Assembly: GCF_905475395.1 (NCBI RefSeq)
Contig: NC_058338.1
Span: 2,047,001 to 2,111,000 of the forward strand
Length of the DNA stretch: 64,000 nucleotides
Source of the DNA: Chrysoperla carnea
Taxonomy: Eukaryota > Arthropoda > Insecta > Neuroptera > Chrysopidae
Direction: 5' to 3'
A program made the position numbers and the translations under genes. The notes under the pieces are model-generated. The model saw nothing but the letters and a program-made list of their open reading frames with translations, was not told the DNA's origin and ran no database searches. Below, in pieces: positions 35,588-47,954 of the stretch (its first letter is position 1; the number at the start of each line of letters is the position of its first letter).

Positions 35588-38500
35588 ATGGGTAAAAAGG
35601 TAAAAGTAAAAAAAATGGAATTAAAAGTTGGCTTACAATTTGCAAGCTATGAAGAGCTTACAGATTTTATTCATTTGTACGAAGAGGAAACCAAACAAAA
35701 ATTATGGAAACGATCGAGTCGAACATTAAAAAGTACAAAGAGATTAAAAAAACAATTTAATGAAAGAATTCAATATTATGAGATTCAATACTCTTGCATT
35801 CATGGTGGTCAACGGACTCCGTCCAAAAGTAAAGGATTGAGAAGAGTTAGGTAAATTTAACAAGTTCTTGAAAATGTTTTACCAAGCGAAATTACTTTTG
35901 GACGTTTTTTTTTTTTTTATCTAGTACTCTACGAGTGGATTGTCCATTTAATATTAAATTACGAGCAAGTGTCGATGGACAGTTTTTAGAAATTCGAGGT
36001 TGCCACGATCAACATGAAAACCATTCAGATTACGTGGTAAGTCCTAATTTTTTTTCCAAAAAAAAAACAAACATGGAATGCCAGGCCTAAGCGTTCAGCA
36101 TGCTTGCCGCCCAACCAGTGTCCTGTGATAGCCGCAACAACTTTGCGAACAGAGGCCCTTGGAAATGATATGAGAACTTCGGAACGCCTGCGATTGTACA
36201 CAGACCATATCTGTCTTGTAGTACCACAAGTACGTTCTTTCCTCCATCTAAGATTGGCATTTTTCAGAATATCCTTTTTCAGGAGTAACTTGTAGTTCGC
36301 AAATGGAACTTCCGGGTATTTATTGATGCTTGTGCCGGCAGCATCACAATTTCCTGGATGTCCCTGTATCCCGGTACCCATACCAGGTCTACATTCATTT
36401 GTTCCGCCAGCTCATTTAAGGACAGTCCTGTGCCACCTTGGCAGTCCTGTGCCACCTTTGACAGCGCCTGCACTAACATTTATAACGAATTTTTCTTATT
36501 TGTGTGCACGGAATTTTGCTTATACAATTTAATTTATTTTTTTTTTTTTTAAGAAACCACAAAAAAGTGAAAAATCGAAAGAAGAGAATTCTTCAAAGAA
36601 AAAACTGAAAACACGACCATCGAAATTAGAAAAAAAATCAAAAGCACAAAATAATGAAAGTACGAAAGCGGATGAAGTGATTAGCGTGGAGATGCTGTGT
36701 CGTTTGTGTGGAAATCGAAGTGAACATTTAATATCGATCTACGAAGATGAAGGTTTGGAGTATCAACTACAAATGAAAATCAATCGACATTTACCATTCA
36801 GAGTGGAGCGAACAGATACAAACTTACCAAGTAGATGTTGTTATCAATGCGCGAGCACGCTACTCACTTGGCATGACCTGGCAGAGATTAGTATTGAGGC
36901 GGATCGACGATTAAAAACACTATTTGGTGCTGTTGTAAGTTTTAAAAACATATCAATCACCAGTTCTTAAACTTAAAAGTACTTCACCAGGTACTAGTTT
37001 TATATTAGGCTTCTAATTTTTAAATACGAAGGCGCCTTTTTTTGTAAAAATTTGGAATCTTGTGGGGGTACCCTTTTCATATAAATTTTGTGCCCGATAC
37101 TGCGCTTGAACCGTTTGAGAACTTGTGATATAATTGACTGACTAAGTTTTTGAGGGACCTAAGAATTTTATGTGTTTTTAGACAGGAAAAAAACATTTAG
37201 AAGAATCAACACACGAAAATGTTACGGAACAAATGGAATGGGAATATTTCGAAGAAGAAAAAAATGAGAAGAAGAATTCATATAATGCTTCCACGAATAC
37301 CAAACAAGAAAGGTACGTTTACATGTGTTGCCCGAATAGCTTCTTCGAGGGGATTTCCTCTAAGATTCATGGATTCAAGGTTTCGAATCCAAACAATCTA
37401 AACTTGACGCCTTGCAGGTGCAAATAATATGTATTAAAAATTTTTTTTCAGATCTGAAGCAATTGCTTTCGTCAGCTTTTCATCATTTCACAACGCACAG
37501 AAATCTTTGTTATCCAATCAAAATATCCAACCTGCATCAGCACAGCCTATGGAATGGATTAAAACTGAAGATCATAGTGATTCGGATGATGATAGAGGTG
37601 ATATTACAGCTTCACCTTTACCACCTAGTGAAGAAGAAAGTGTTCCTCAGAAAAAAGTTTATACTTGTGACACATGTCAAGAAACATTCAAAACTTTAAA
37701 AAATTTTAAAACACACTTGGCTGAAACGTTACATAAAACACAAAGTCTACCAAAAGGACGACCTACAAACGAACCCAGGTATTATTGTGAGATTTGTGAC
37801 TATGGATTTCCTGAACGGGATCTAATGGTAGAACATCGTGCGAAAGCTCATCAAACATCAAATGAAACGGTTAAGAATGAAAATCACGAGCAAGAATCAA
37901 AATCACTTGGAGTAGAAATTAAAACTGAGGAATCTGAACATGAAACAACTGTGCCAACAACACCATCTTCAGAGGACAAAGAATTATGTAACATTTGCAA
38001 CTCATTATTTGCAATTAAACACGATTTAAAACGTCACATTCGTATACGTCATCCAGAAATCACACCAACGTTTAGCTGTGATGTTTGTTCGAAAGAATTT
38101 CCTCGAAAATATCAAATGCAAAAACATCGTAAAGAATTACATTCTGATGTTCCAGAAAAGGAGACGCTCAAACGTGGTCGAACACAACAAAATTCTGATT
38201 TATTGGCTCGATGTAAAGTTGATTATGAAGGGAAACCTCATTATCAATGTGAACATTGTCCTCGGATCATTCATAAACCGTATCAATTCCTTCGTCATTT
38301 AACTGTTCACACGGGAGTGCGAGCTTTTTTCTGTCATTTATGTGGGAAAAGTTTTCGTTTACCCAGTGGTTTAACACGACACATTAAAGAGTTACATTAT
38401 GGTGTAAAAAAATATCCATGCGATATTTGTGGACGGTGTTTTGCATCGAAAAATACTCGAGACGATCATGTAAATATTCACACTGGAGCAAGACCGTTTG

Positions 38501-38946
38501 TTTGCGATTTATGTGGGAAATGTTATAAACAAAAGGCATCGTTAAATATCCATAAAACTTTCCATACCGATGCGAAACCTCATGTCTGTACACATGAGGC
38601 TTGTGGTAAACAATTTCGGCGTGCACACGAACTCAAAGTACACGGATGGGTTCACACTGGATACAAACCGTATGCGTGCACCATGTGTGACGTAACATTT
38701 AGATTATCCCGAGGTTTAAAACGACATTTACTAAAACGGCATGGAAGTGGTAAAGATGGTCAAACGACGAATGTAACGAAACCAAGTGTTGTGAAGAAAG
38801 AAAAAAAAAGTCACGTTGAAAGTCAGCCAAAGAAAGAGGGGTCAACAAATAATGTGGTTGTGATCGATGAAGGAAGTGGAACTAGTGATACGAATCAAAT
38901 GGCTAATGAATATTTTAATTTTACGAGGAATTATTGTGGACCTTGA
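35588..38946 (+). CDS. ZSWIM3-N-like / ZAD / 10x C2H2 zinc-finger protein, 793 aa
   Basis: A likely nuclear DNA-binding regulator. Exons: 35588-35850, 35925-36036, 36554-36934, 37182-37312, 37452-38946; the phases agree and the total is 2382 nt. Residues 10-125 resemble the N-terminal domain of ZSWIM3-type or FAR1-like proteins (FASYEELTDFIHLYEEETKQ, VDCPFNIKLRASVDG). After a basic linker comes a ZAD dimerisation domain at about 175-250 (CRLCGNRSEHLISIYED, then CCYQCASTL: two CxxC pairs). An acidic region follows, then ten C2H2 fingers, for example FFCHLCGKSFRLPSGLTRHI and FVCDLCGKCYKQKASLNIHK. The start follows an out-of-frame ATG by four bases. Intron 2 contains a LINE fragment. I do not recognise a named orthologue. 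Confidence 0.85.
36064..36482 (-). mobile_element. R1-like LINE fragment (RNase H end) in an intron
   Basis: Reading minus: LSKVAQDC, LNELAEQMNVDLVWVPGYRD, then TSINKYPEVPFANYKLLLKK, then LRWRKERTCGTTRQIWSVYN and [11 protein letters not shown], cut off at the left edge. The same protein order is seen in 56785-57090 and 39180-39690. It is frameshifted and 5'-truncated. It lies in intron 2 of the ZAD zinc-finger gene. Confidence 0.7.
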
Positions 38947-38969
38947 AGTTAAATCACATGAATTTGTCG

Positions 38970-39690
38970 TTAGGTTAGGTTAGATTAGAGTGACTGTCCT
39001 GGTGTTGGCCACATTTGGACCAAAAAGTTCGTTGTGATATCGAAAAAGGGTTCCTTCATCCTCTATGAATCATTTAGAGCGTATTTAATAGCAGGAGCTT
39101 TGTTGACAACGGACTTTATATCGAATATTTCGCCAAAGAAAAATTGGCTCAAGTGAGTCCATCTCATCATGGCAAGAGTTGGATAGTGACAAGATGAGAC
39201 ATGAACCATTTGGAGCTGTTTAAGAACAGCAAGAGGGCTTTGACGTCGACTGACTTTAAGTCGGAGAAGTCGCCAAAGAGAGGCTGGCTCAAGTAAGTCC
39301 ATGTCCTCATGACAAGAGCTGAGCAGTGACAGAGAAAATGAGACATTGTCTCCTCCTTGCCATCACTGTGACAGCTCTTGTCGTCCAGCCAGTGTCCTGT
39401 GATAGCCGCAACAACTTTGCGAACAGAGGCCCTTGGAAGTGTAGTATATCTCATATCTGTCTTGTAGTACCACAAGTACGTTCTTCCCCTCCCCCCCATC
39501 TAAGATTGGCCTTTTTCAGAATATCCTCTTTCAGGAGTAACTTGCAGTTCGCAAATGGAACTCCCAGGTATTTATTGATGCTTGTGTCCGGCAGCATTGT
39601 GCCATTTCTGACAAGCTCGCCGGCTTCACAATTTCCTGGAATGTCCCTGTGTCCCGGTACTCATACCAGGTAAATAAATAAAATGAAAAT
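38970..39690 (-). mobile_element. Two nested/duplicated R1-like LINE 3' ends
   Basis: Reading minus, 39690-39180 carries the RNase H end (GGRGRTYLWYYKTDMRYTTL, then [40 protein letters not shown]). 39180-39063 repeats the final block again (LVMRTWTYLSQ-like, then FFGEIFDIKSVVNKA). The 3' flank at 38973-38990 is TAACCTAACCTAAC-like on the minus strand. It lies immediately downstream of the ZAD zinc-finger stop codon. Confidence 0.65.
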
Positions 39691-41387
39691 CGATCGATAA
39701 TTAATAAATTTTATTAAGAAATTAAAATTTTATAATAAATTGTAAATTAAAAATAATTTTATTTATTTTAAATGAAAATTAAAACACGTTATTTTTTTTT
39801 TTTTTTTTTCATGTCTTTCAAATTATTTTAGTTTTTCCATCTAGGTCTAGGGCCCAACCGTAATATTTGACAATCGATTATCAACAACTTTTTAAAATAC
39901 GAAAATTTTCATAGCCATTGTAGTCCAGATCATTTATACATTAGAGCTTGCGCCAAAATCTTGTAGTTCTGGGTAAAATCCTGAATCAGGTTCAAAATTC
40001 ATTCAGAACGACAGCAGAATATTGTAAAAAATTGCGAAGTTCGAAACAATGAGAAAATTTAAAATGCCTTATTTCGGAAACTATTGGATCTACAATCAAA
40101 AAACTAGTCCTTTGGGTTATAATTGACAAAATCTGAAAAAGTGCCGAATATTTTACGGTTTATTTTTTCCATATTTGCATAATCAGAACTACCGGATTTG
40201 ACGCAAACTATCCCGTACTTTCTGAAAAGTTGTTCATATATTCTTCATTTTTTCCAAAAAATATCAATTTTAGGTTCGATGCACAATTGAAAATTTTCCG
40301 GGTCTTTTACAGCAATGAAACTTATTGGTAAATATAACCTGGACAACCTCAAATTTCGCGTTAGGCCCTGAACCCATTTTAATTTAAATATAATTCTTTC
40401 ACCTCCATATACAGACTACATAAAACAGAGGTATTGTTATTATTATTTTTTTTTTGTTTATTCTCAATATGAGAAATTTTTCACACTTTTTCTCCAATCA
40501 AAAATTTTTTTTCTCTAAATTAAGGAACCAACAAAATTAACGGATTTATTTATTTACAAAATAAAAGTTGAGGAAAACAAATTTGAAAATTAATTTTCAT
40601 ATATAGAATCAAAATTTTATTAAATTTCTAAATAAATAAGTCATCGAAGGAACAACATCGCAGATAAAAAAGTGGCGTACTTGGAAAAAATCCGAAATAT
40701 TCTCGAAATTACAAACAGGTTATTTTTCTGGGGAAAATGATTGGATTTGAGTGAAATAAATCAGATCCGATAGATAAAGTACAAGTTATCGGATCAAATA
40801 TATTTCATTCAGATCTAATCAATTTTCGCTAAAATATTTATAGCGTCACTTTTTTTGCGGGGCAGTTTATAAAGTGGGTTTGTTTTTGACACAGAGATAC
40901 CAAAATCACTTCTGGAAGTGTGTACAAAAATTTATCGCGTAACAAAATTATCGAGACAAAAGCTTTTATAAAGATTGCATCTTTTTTGAATTAGTTAACT
41001 CGTAATTTTTCAAGTTTTATTAACCAAGATTCGGAAATGGGGTTTTCATATTTTTTTATCATAAAAATATTTTTGGAGAAGAGTAATTTTTACGAAAACA
41101 GAACGTTTGTGATGTAAATAAAAAGTGAAAAGTTTCGTTTTAGAAATTCAATTATCTTAAATATATTTTTAAAAACTTAAATAGTGTCAAAAATAACACT
41201 TTCTCCTTTGACTCGCCTTAAAAATTTGAAATAAAAAATCGTTACTCTTTAAATAGTTCACTCATTCGAAAACTTTCTAGCTAGCGAGCAGAATAACTTT
41301 TACTTGGATCATTTTCTTAAATAAAAAACCGGGTTGTGAAACAAAGATTTAGGATTTTTTTTAAATGGAACACTGATGTATACAGTA

Positions 41388-41766
41388 TACAGAGTGTCCC
41401 CACGATGACCGCCCATTAGAAGTTTCTGCAGAACCAGACATAATAGAAATTTGAAAATTGGTATTCCACTATAACTGCTTGAGCATAACTGCTAAAATCG
41501 ATATTTCAAATGGAATGCCCTATTTATTTTTACATAACTCGCTTAATAAAATGACCCCCCCCTGAATCGTTAATATTTATTAGAAATTTTGCAGCAAACA
41601 TACGTGTTGTAAAGAGTCTCCGGTATATCCGGAAGTGTCACAAATCTGAAATTAATTTAAGGCCGATTTATTCCATGCAGTTATCGTGGCATACCAATTT
41701 TCAAATTTCTATTATGTCTGGTATTGCAGAAACTTTTAATAGGCGATCACCGGAGAACACCCTGTA
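41388..41766. mobile_element. Foldback MITE with ~100-bp arms
   Basis: The left arm 'tacagagtgtccccacgatg', 'aagtttctgcagaaccagac' and 'ataatagaaatttgaaaatt' is mirrored at the right by 'aattttcaaatttctattat', 'gtctggtattgcagaaactt' and 'gaacaccctgta'. The pairing is good over about 100 bases per side. Confidence 0.75.
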
Positions 41767-41932
41767 TAATTTTTTTCCAAACAAATCAAAGAAGAGAAAT
41801 TTAACATAACTTGTTTTGCTGTTTTCTTGTTAATTATAAAAATTTCTAATTAATAATTTTATATAATTAATTAAATGTACAATATTTATTTATAGTAAAT
41901 TAATTCAGGGGAGATTCTATAGCCTAGAATTT

Positions 41933-42162
41933 CCCTAGTGGAAAAAATATTTGAAGAAGGAATAAGACTTAATAAGTCTTAGAAACTCTGAAAAAGTTTT
42001 AGGAACTCTACTGGAACTTTTGGGCTGTGATAATTATAAGAGTTATCCAGACTTATTAAGTCTGAATTAGACAGTCCAAAAACGTCGGAACATTCACTGT
42101 TCCTAAGACTTTTTCAAAGTTTCTAAGACTTATTCTTTTTTCAAATAACTTTTCCATCAGGG
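41933..42162. mobile_element. Inverted-repeat element, 230 bp
   Basis: The arm 'ccctagtggaaaaaatattt', 'gaataagacttaataagtct' and 'tctgaaaaagttttaggaac' pairs with 'gttcctaagactttttcaaa', 'aagacttattcttttt' and 'ttttccatcaggg'. There is an inner small palindrome ('agacttaataagtct'). It is non-coding. Confidence 0.65.
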
Positions 42163-42986
42163 TCTGAATGGAATTGAACAGGGATGTCTACCAATAATGT
42201 AATGCGTTTTTTTTGCTACCATCGTAAATATTCGTACAAAAAACCACAGAAAAGGCATTCGACTGTGTTCGTCTGAAACTCACTAGAACACAGTTGAAAA
42301 GGGTGGCAGAATTCTTGACATGACACTATCGGTTGAATTACCACCTTCAAAACATGGAGAATCTCTCGTGATCCCACATTTAGGACCTGTACGGAGGCCC
42401 GTGCAAACGAGGAGGGGAGGCAGAAACTCAGAATCTTGGCGAGGTTATCAAACTGACTGCCACGAAACATATTTTGATTTAAAGAATAGGGTTAATCGCG
42501 GTGAAAGTTTCGGATAAATTTTCAAAATCGTTTGGGACTAGAAACTTCGAAAATCACATTGCAAATCAATTATTAAGGTCATTGAAACGTGTACTTAATG
42601 CGTAAAAACATAATGACGGCTGAAAAGAAAGCTTTCTTTGAGAGCAAAACGGCGGCCCCCGTAAAAAAGAGAGGGGTTTGAATATTTAAATAAAATGAAC
42701 ACACAATTGTAGGTGCCTCGAATGTTGTAAAACCCGGTTGAACTCTGATATTGTGAGAACTAGACTTGAATCCCCCCTTAATAATATTAATATAAAATTT
42801 AATATTTATATTAATATTAACGGTATTTATTTAAATTTTAATTGATATTTCGTTTAAAATAAAAATATTCAAGAAGAAAATTTGTTGTTTTTTTTTTATA
42901 AATTCAAAAATTTCTTTCATTTTTATGAATAAAAATAATTTTCTAAATTGAAAGTAATTATTATTATTAATAAATATCAAACAACG

Positions 42987-45900
42987 TCATTTCCGCTTTA
43001 ATCGACTCACTATCCATTCCAAGCCTTGATATAATCTGAAATAAAAAATTAAAATTAATCGAGGAACTGAATCGTATGGTACTGAATAACAAGGTCGGGC
43101 TGATCTGGGTACCGGGTCTCTTTGTACGTTAAAGAGAATGCAGCAGCGAATTCGTTGACATAAGATAGGTCGTCTCAACGCCCCTTTCATCTCAGCCTGT
43201 TATTCCCATACAAGATGCTCCTTAATTTATCCAACTTGATTATTGGGACTTTGCGTAGGGCATGCGACAAGTCGAACTATGCCCATAGCGAGACAACTAC
43301 CTTAATGTGTTAGTTTTGAACGCACAAACCCTGGCACACCTAGTCCATATTGTACCTATCGTTAAATATTATTGACTCATATGCGAAATTTCGAAATTCG
43401 TGTAAGTGCAGTTTTACTGCCACGGGCTCCCCGCTTAATAGAGATAATATGCGATAAAGATTATATCAAATTTATTTAATAACAAGTGAAAACAAACAAT
43501 TGACTGAGTTAATTGTTGAAATACCATGTATAGGCAGTGTTGATAACTCTGTCACATTTCACATACATACATATCTGACATATTTAACTGATATTCTCAT
43601 ATAATGCGCAAGTGTTGATGCGCAATCGTTTGTTTTTTTTGACGTCATGTAAATAACAAAAGATATTCACTTTGATATTCCTATATTAATACATACTATA
43701 AAATTTGTACCTAATTAACGCCCTCGTGGGTAAACAGTGATGTTTACAAAAAAATGTTTCAAACAAAAGTTGTTTATTTTTTTGTAAGGAACATTTTTTA
43801 CATTTAAACTTTTATTCTATCTCTAACGGTTTACAAGATGGGTACTACGGACCCATGACCCAATTGACCCATGTTGCTCATTTACGAACTTGACCTCACT
43901 TTTTACGTCCTAAGCACGCTGTAAAAATTTCAGCTTGATATCTCTTCGTTTTTGAGTAATCGTGACCACAGACGGACGGACGGACGGACAACCGGAAATG
44001 GATTAATTAGGTGATTTTATGAACACCTATACCAATTTTTTTTTTGTAGCATAAATATTTTTAGGCGTTACAAACTTGGGACTAAACTTATAATACCATG
44101 TATATTTCATATATACATGGTATAATATTAAAATTAAAAATAATTAGATTTGAATAATTAAAGTTAATTGGATTAATAATTTTATTATACCATGCATATA
44201 TGAAATATACATAGTATATTAAGTTTAGTCCCAAGTTTGTAACGCTTAAAAATAATGATGCTAGGAAAAAAATTTTGTCATAGCTGTTCATAAAATCACC
44301 TAATTAGTCCATTTCCGGCTGTCCGTCCGTCCGTCCGGCCGTCCGTCTGTGGTCACGATAACTCAAAAACGAAAAAAGATATCGAGCTGAAATTTTTACA
44401 GCGTACTCAGGACGTAAAAAGTGAGGTCAAGTTCGTAAATGAGCATCATAGGTCAATTGGGTCTTGGGTCCGTAGGACCCATCTTGTAAACCGTTAGAGA
44501 TAGAACAAAAGTTTAAATGTAAAAAATGTTCCTTATAAAAAAATAAATAACTTTTGTTTGAAACATTTTTTTGTAAACATCACTGTTTACCCACGAGGGC
44601 GTTAATTAGGTGCAAATTTTATAGTATGCATTAATATAAATGTATATCAGTGTGTATGTGTGTTTATTTAAAAGTGAATATCTTTTGTTATTTACGTGAC
44701 GTCAAAAAAAACAAACGACTGCGCATCAACACTGTATATACATTTTGGTATGTGTTATGTGATAAAGAAATCAACACTGACTATGCATGGTATTTCAACA
44801 ATTAACTAAGTCAATTGTTTCTTTTCACTTGTTTTTTAAATAAATTCAATATGGCTTCACTTATACATAAGCTGTTAATACGAGGCCCGTGCATACGGAA
44901 AAGGCGAGGCAGAAAACCAGAATCTTGGCGAGGTTATTTACAAGTTAAACAAATTAAACGATAGTTTAACGCAATGAACTTACCCTTCACCCGTCAGGGC
45001 ACAACACGATTGTATATGCCATTGTTGTTGTTTAATCGATGTTAAATCCAACTGTCTGGATATTTCAGCGGCTGTCATGGAACCTTTTAAATCCTGTCAC
45101 AAATTCAACAAAATATTAGGTTCTTTCTAGGGCTAGACAAAGTACAGGGATATTGGGATGATCAAATACTTACTTGTTTATTTGCATAAATTAAAACACT
45201 AGCTTTTGATAATTCTTCATGCGCTAACATACGATACAATTCTTCTCTGGTAACTGTTAAACGTTCTCGATCCGTTGAATCGATCACTAATATTACAAAC
45301 TGCAAATTTAAAAAAAAAAATAAAAACAATTTTTGAATTTTTAACTTTGAAATAGTTATGTTGAACAACAAAAATTTTGTACCATTTGTGGTTATAGTAA
45401 CACGGTGACTTACATACCACAAATATAATTACCATAAATAGATGAACATCAATAGTACGGAATCTTAAACTCACACTTGAAACGTATGTGAGAACTTTCG
45501 ATGGGCGAAGGGTTAAGGCATGTTTTTATACGTAAAAATTGCAAAATATTTTTTATTCAACAGCTAATTGTTTTGTTGCATTGACTTACTTCTGTATTCG
45601 TATAGTATGTACTCCAAGCTGCCCGTAATGATTGCTGACCACCTAAATCCCACATTATAAAATGTATATTCTTCCAAACGACTTCCTCCACATTGGATCC
45701 AATTGTTGGACTCGTGTGAACGACTTCATTCATTAAGAATTGATATAAGATTGTCGTTTTACCTGCATTGTCTAAGCCAACCATTACAATCTTATGTTCT
45801 ATTACAAATAGAATAAAATTATAAATTTGGTATTAGATATATTGTCTAGACTATTAAGTTACATAGACTGGGCGTCAAACAAGTTTAAGCTTGTCAAAAA

Positions 45901-46753
45901 TTGAGGTAATTGCTTAGGTCAAATCCATCATGGCGGAGATATAGAAATTACAAAGTGTTGTTGTCATACTTGTCATTGTAGATTCGAAAAAATATATAAT
46001 GAAACGTGATAAATATTTTTTTAAGTCAAAAAGTGAATAAGTTCAGTGGAATCACGGTGTTTTTATGTTTTTTTGATAAATGTCCCTGGCAGACCCAAGC
46101 AATTACCTCAGATGTTGGCACACCTCTCACTGTATGGAAAGATAGGCGATGTTCAGTCTACGTACTACAATGTCAATGGTATATTGATAAATGATAGCTG
46201 GTAAGTAGCCTGGCAATCTAAATTGGAACTACTCAAAAAGGGTCCAATTTCTGTTTTAATTATTACGAATTATTATCGCCAGGTTTTGTAGTTGTAACTC
46301 CCAGTTAATATAAATTTTAAGCACAAGTATTGTCATCTGGTAGTCTAAATTGGAACTACCCAAAACGAACCCGCTAGCTGTTTTGATTAGTACGAATTAA
46401 TATCACCAGTTGGCGGGATTAACTCCCAGTTATCAATAATGGGTTTAGAATCCTTAGCTCATTTATCAATATTAAAATAATTAAAGTATTTTAAGACTCA
46501 AATTAAAAAGGAGAACTAATAATACATTGGACTCCAAATTAAGTTTTTAAAATGTTAGTGTATCAGGTTTCCTGACTTTTTAGGCAAAACTAGATATTTT
46601 TGATCGAAATTTAATCAACATTTGCTATCCTAGCAATCAGAAATACAAAAATTGATTTTAAACCATCGACATTGAACTAAATATATTAATTTTTTTTACA
46701 AACATACCTTCATTACCAAATAAACTCCATAGTTTAGAAAATAAAAGACCCAT
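42987..46753 (-). CDS. Arl5: Arl5 small GTPase, 5 exons, 179 aa
   Basis: ARF-like GTPase of the trans-Golgi that recruits the GARP tethering complex. Exons: 46753-46708, 45798-45590, 45299-45174, 45093-44984, 43035-42987; total 540 nt, so 179 residues, exactly the usual ARL5 length. Seen: [15 protein letters not shown] with Gly2 for N-myristoylation, P-loop GLDNAGKT (23-30), switch region PTIGSNVEE with T47, WDLGGQQ (65-71) with Q70, NKQD 125-128 and [10 protein letters not shown] at the C-terminal guanine motif, ending [12 protein letters not shown]. The glutamate usual after GGQ is Gln here, a mild change away from catalysis. Intron 4 (43036-44983) holds a LINE piece and two opposed copies of repeat A. 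All splice sites are GT-AG and the gene looks functional. Confidence 0.95.
43085..43290 (+). mobile_element. CCHC-tail LINE fragment in Arl5 intron 4
   Basis: The stretch 'aggtcgggctgatctgggta' encodes the RLIWVPG block at the RNase H end. It is followed by 'aacgcccctttcatctcagc' and 'ttgattattgggactttgcg', all shared with 16445-16900 and 57500-58110. Confidence 0.55.
43330..43430. mobile_element. Half copy of the GGAGCCCGTCACAG palindrome
   Basis: It matches the right half of the element at 24192-24378: 'ggcacacctagtccatattg', 'acctatcgttaaatattatt', 'gtgcagttttactgccacgg' and the GGCTCC end. The left half is absent. Confidence 0.6.
43481..44124 (-). repeat. Dispersed repeat family A, copy 3
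   Basis: This is a full-length reverse-oriented copy, from 'aacaagtgaaaacaaacaat' to the end 'catatatacatggtata'. It forms an inverted pair with copy 4, 61 bp away. Confidence 0.8.
44186..44837 (+). repeat. Dispersed repeat family A, copy 4
   Basis: The most complete plus-strand copy, from TATACCATGCATATATGAAA to 'cttttcacttgtttttt'. It has the internal 'gtgacgtcaaaaaaaacaaa' block missing in copy 2. It is oriented head to head with copy 3. Confidence 0.8.
46205..46445. repeat. Two-copy ~130-bp tandem repeat in Arl5 intron 1
   Basis: The block 'tctaaattggaactac', 'gctgttttgattagtacgaa/tctgttttaattattacgaa' and 'taactcccagtta' occurs twice with a spacing of about 130 bp. A single related piece ('ggtctaaattggaactact') lies at 8305. 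Confidence 0.6.
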
Positions 46754-47731
46754 TCTGTTTGCACAACGAAATAAAAATTATAAATTATCAACACACGCAC
46801 AAAAAAAAATTGAATATAGAAAAAAATAAAAATTAAATCGAATTATTATATTAAAATGTGTATTCGATTACATCTAAGAATCATTGTAATTTATTTTTAC
46901 AAAAATTTACAGTAAACATGACGCCATATGGAGATCTCATGTCAATTCTTAACAGCTGTAATTGTATTTATTTTTTTTTTAAATCAAATTTATGCAAGTA
47001 ATTAATTTAGTTTCACTTTTAAATTAATCATCCGAAATTCACTAGAATTCACAGTTCAATTCTAAGTATAAATTTTTTTTTTATCTTGAAGATGTTATTA
47101 ATATTCAGATAATGGATTAAAGAAAAAAGATAAAAAATTGTCTGATTAAATATTAAAAACGATGAAATTATTAGATAAACATTTGTATTTTCAATGTCAC
47201 ACATACATAACTATCTTTATTTATTTAATATTCACGAATTTGAAGGTAGTTTTTTTTTTTTAAAAGTCTCTCAGCCTTGATTTTATTAAAAAAATAAATA
47301 AAATTTATTATTCTAATGTGGAAACATTACGAATGTGAAAACTCCTCTGAACTGTCATTTTTGGGTTGCGTTCATACTTGTTATTTTGTGTATTTGTTTT
47401 TGACGATTACACGCTTTTGTGAACATAAAATTTTTGGGGACAAAAAGGGCACACTTTGCTGTACATCAGACATATTTGGTTGTTGAAAAATACACATTAA
47501 TTAATGTGTGTTTTAATGCCACTAAATATATTTTGGGCTTCTTTCTCGCTTCGCATATCGCATCCACTTACAGGCTAGCGTTTGCTATCCTCATATCTCT
47601 ATGGTTTAGTTAGTAGTATTTATAAGAAATATATTGTGTTTAATAAGGAATTGTTCCAAAATTAACGCTATAAGTTCGAATTAGACGTTAATCTTGGTAC
47701 ACCCTATATTATTATTATTATTAAAAGTATA

Positions 47732-47954
47732 TCCCCTTCAGGACCCACAATAAAAATATTTAGCTAGATTATAAAATTATTATTAATTAGTCGCAGTGAT
47801 TTTATTTTATTTAATTTTTCGTATTTTGGTAATTTATTTTTAATTTTAAGAGGTTCAAGTAATGCTACAGAAGAGGATTGCCAAAGCCGGTCGAGCTAAT
47901 TAATAATAATTTTATAATCTAGCTAAATATTTTTATTGTGGGTCCTGAAGGGGA
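47732..47954. mobile_element. MITE with ~60-bp perfect arms
   Basis: The ends TCCCCTTCAGGACCCACAAT and ATTGTGGGTCCTGAAGGGGA are exact complements. The pairing continues through 'aaaaatatttagctagatta' and 'taaaattattattaattag'. The near-identity of the arms suggests a young insertion. Confidence 0.8.

Larger units (their letters stand above)
39691..42986. other. Gene-free interval before Arl5
   Basis: AT-rich DNA without a supported exon. It contains two foldback elements (41388-41766 and 41933-42162) and a patch at 42200-42420 resembling scrambled pieces of the CCHC-tail LINE ('tgtgttcgtctgaaactcac', 'ttgaattaccaccttcaaaa'). The right edge includes the Arl5 3' UTR. Confidence 0.65.

Noticed and set aside
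39326-39673. 115-aa plus-strand frame beginning [20 protein letters not shown], resembling a signal peptide
   Set aside because: It is the antisense of the R1-like LINE fragment, whose minus-strand frames match RNase H ends elsewhere in the window.
45590-45798. Arl5 as an inactive GTPase because of GGQQ
   Set aside because: The catalytic glutamine (Q70) is present; the change is in the following residue (Glu to Gln), outside the core chemistry.
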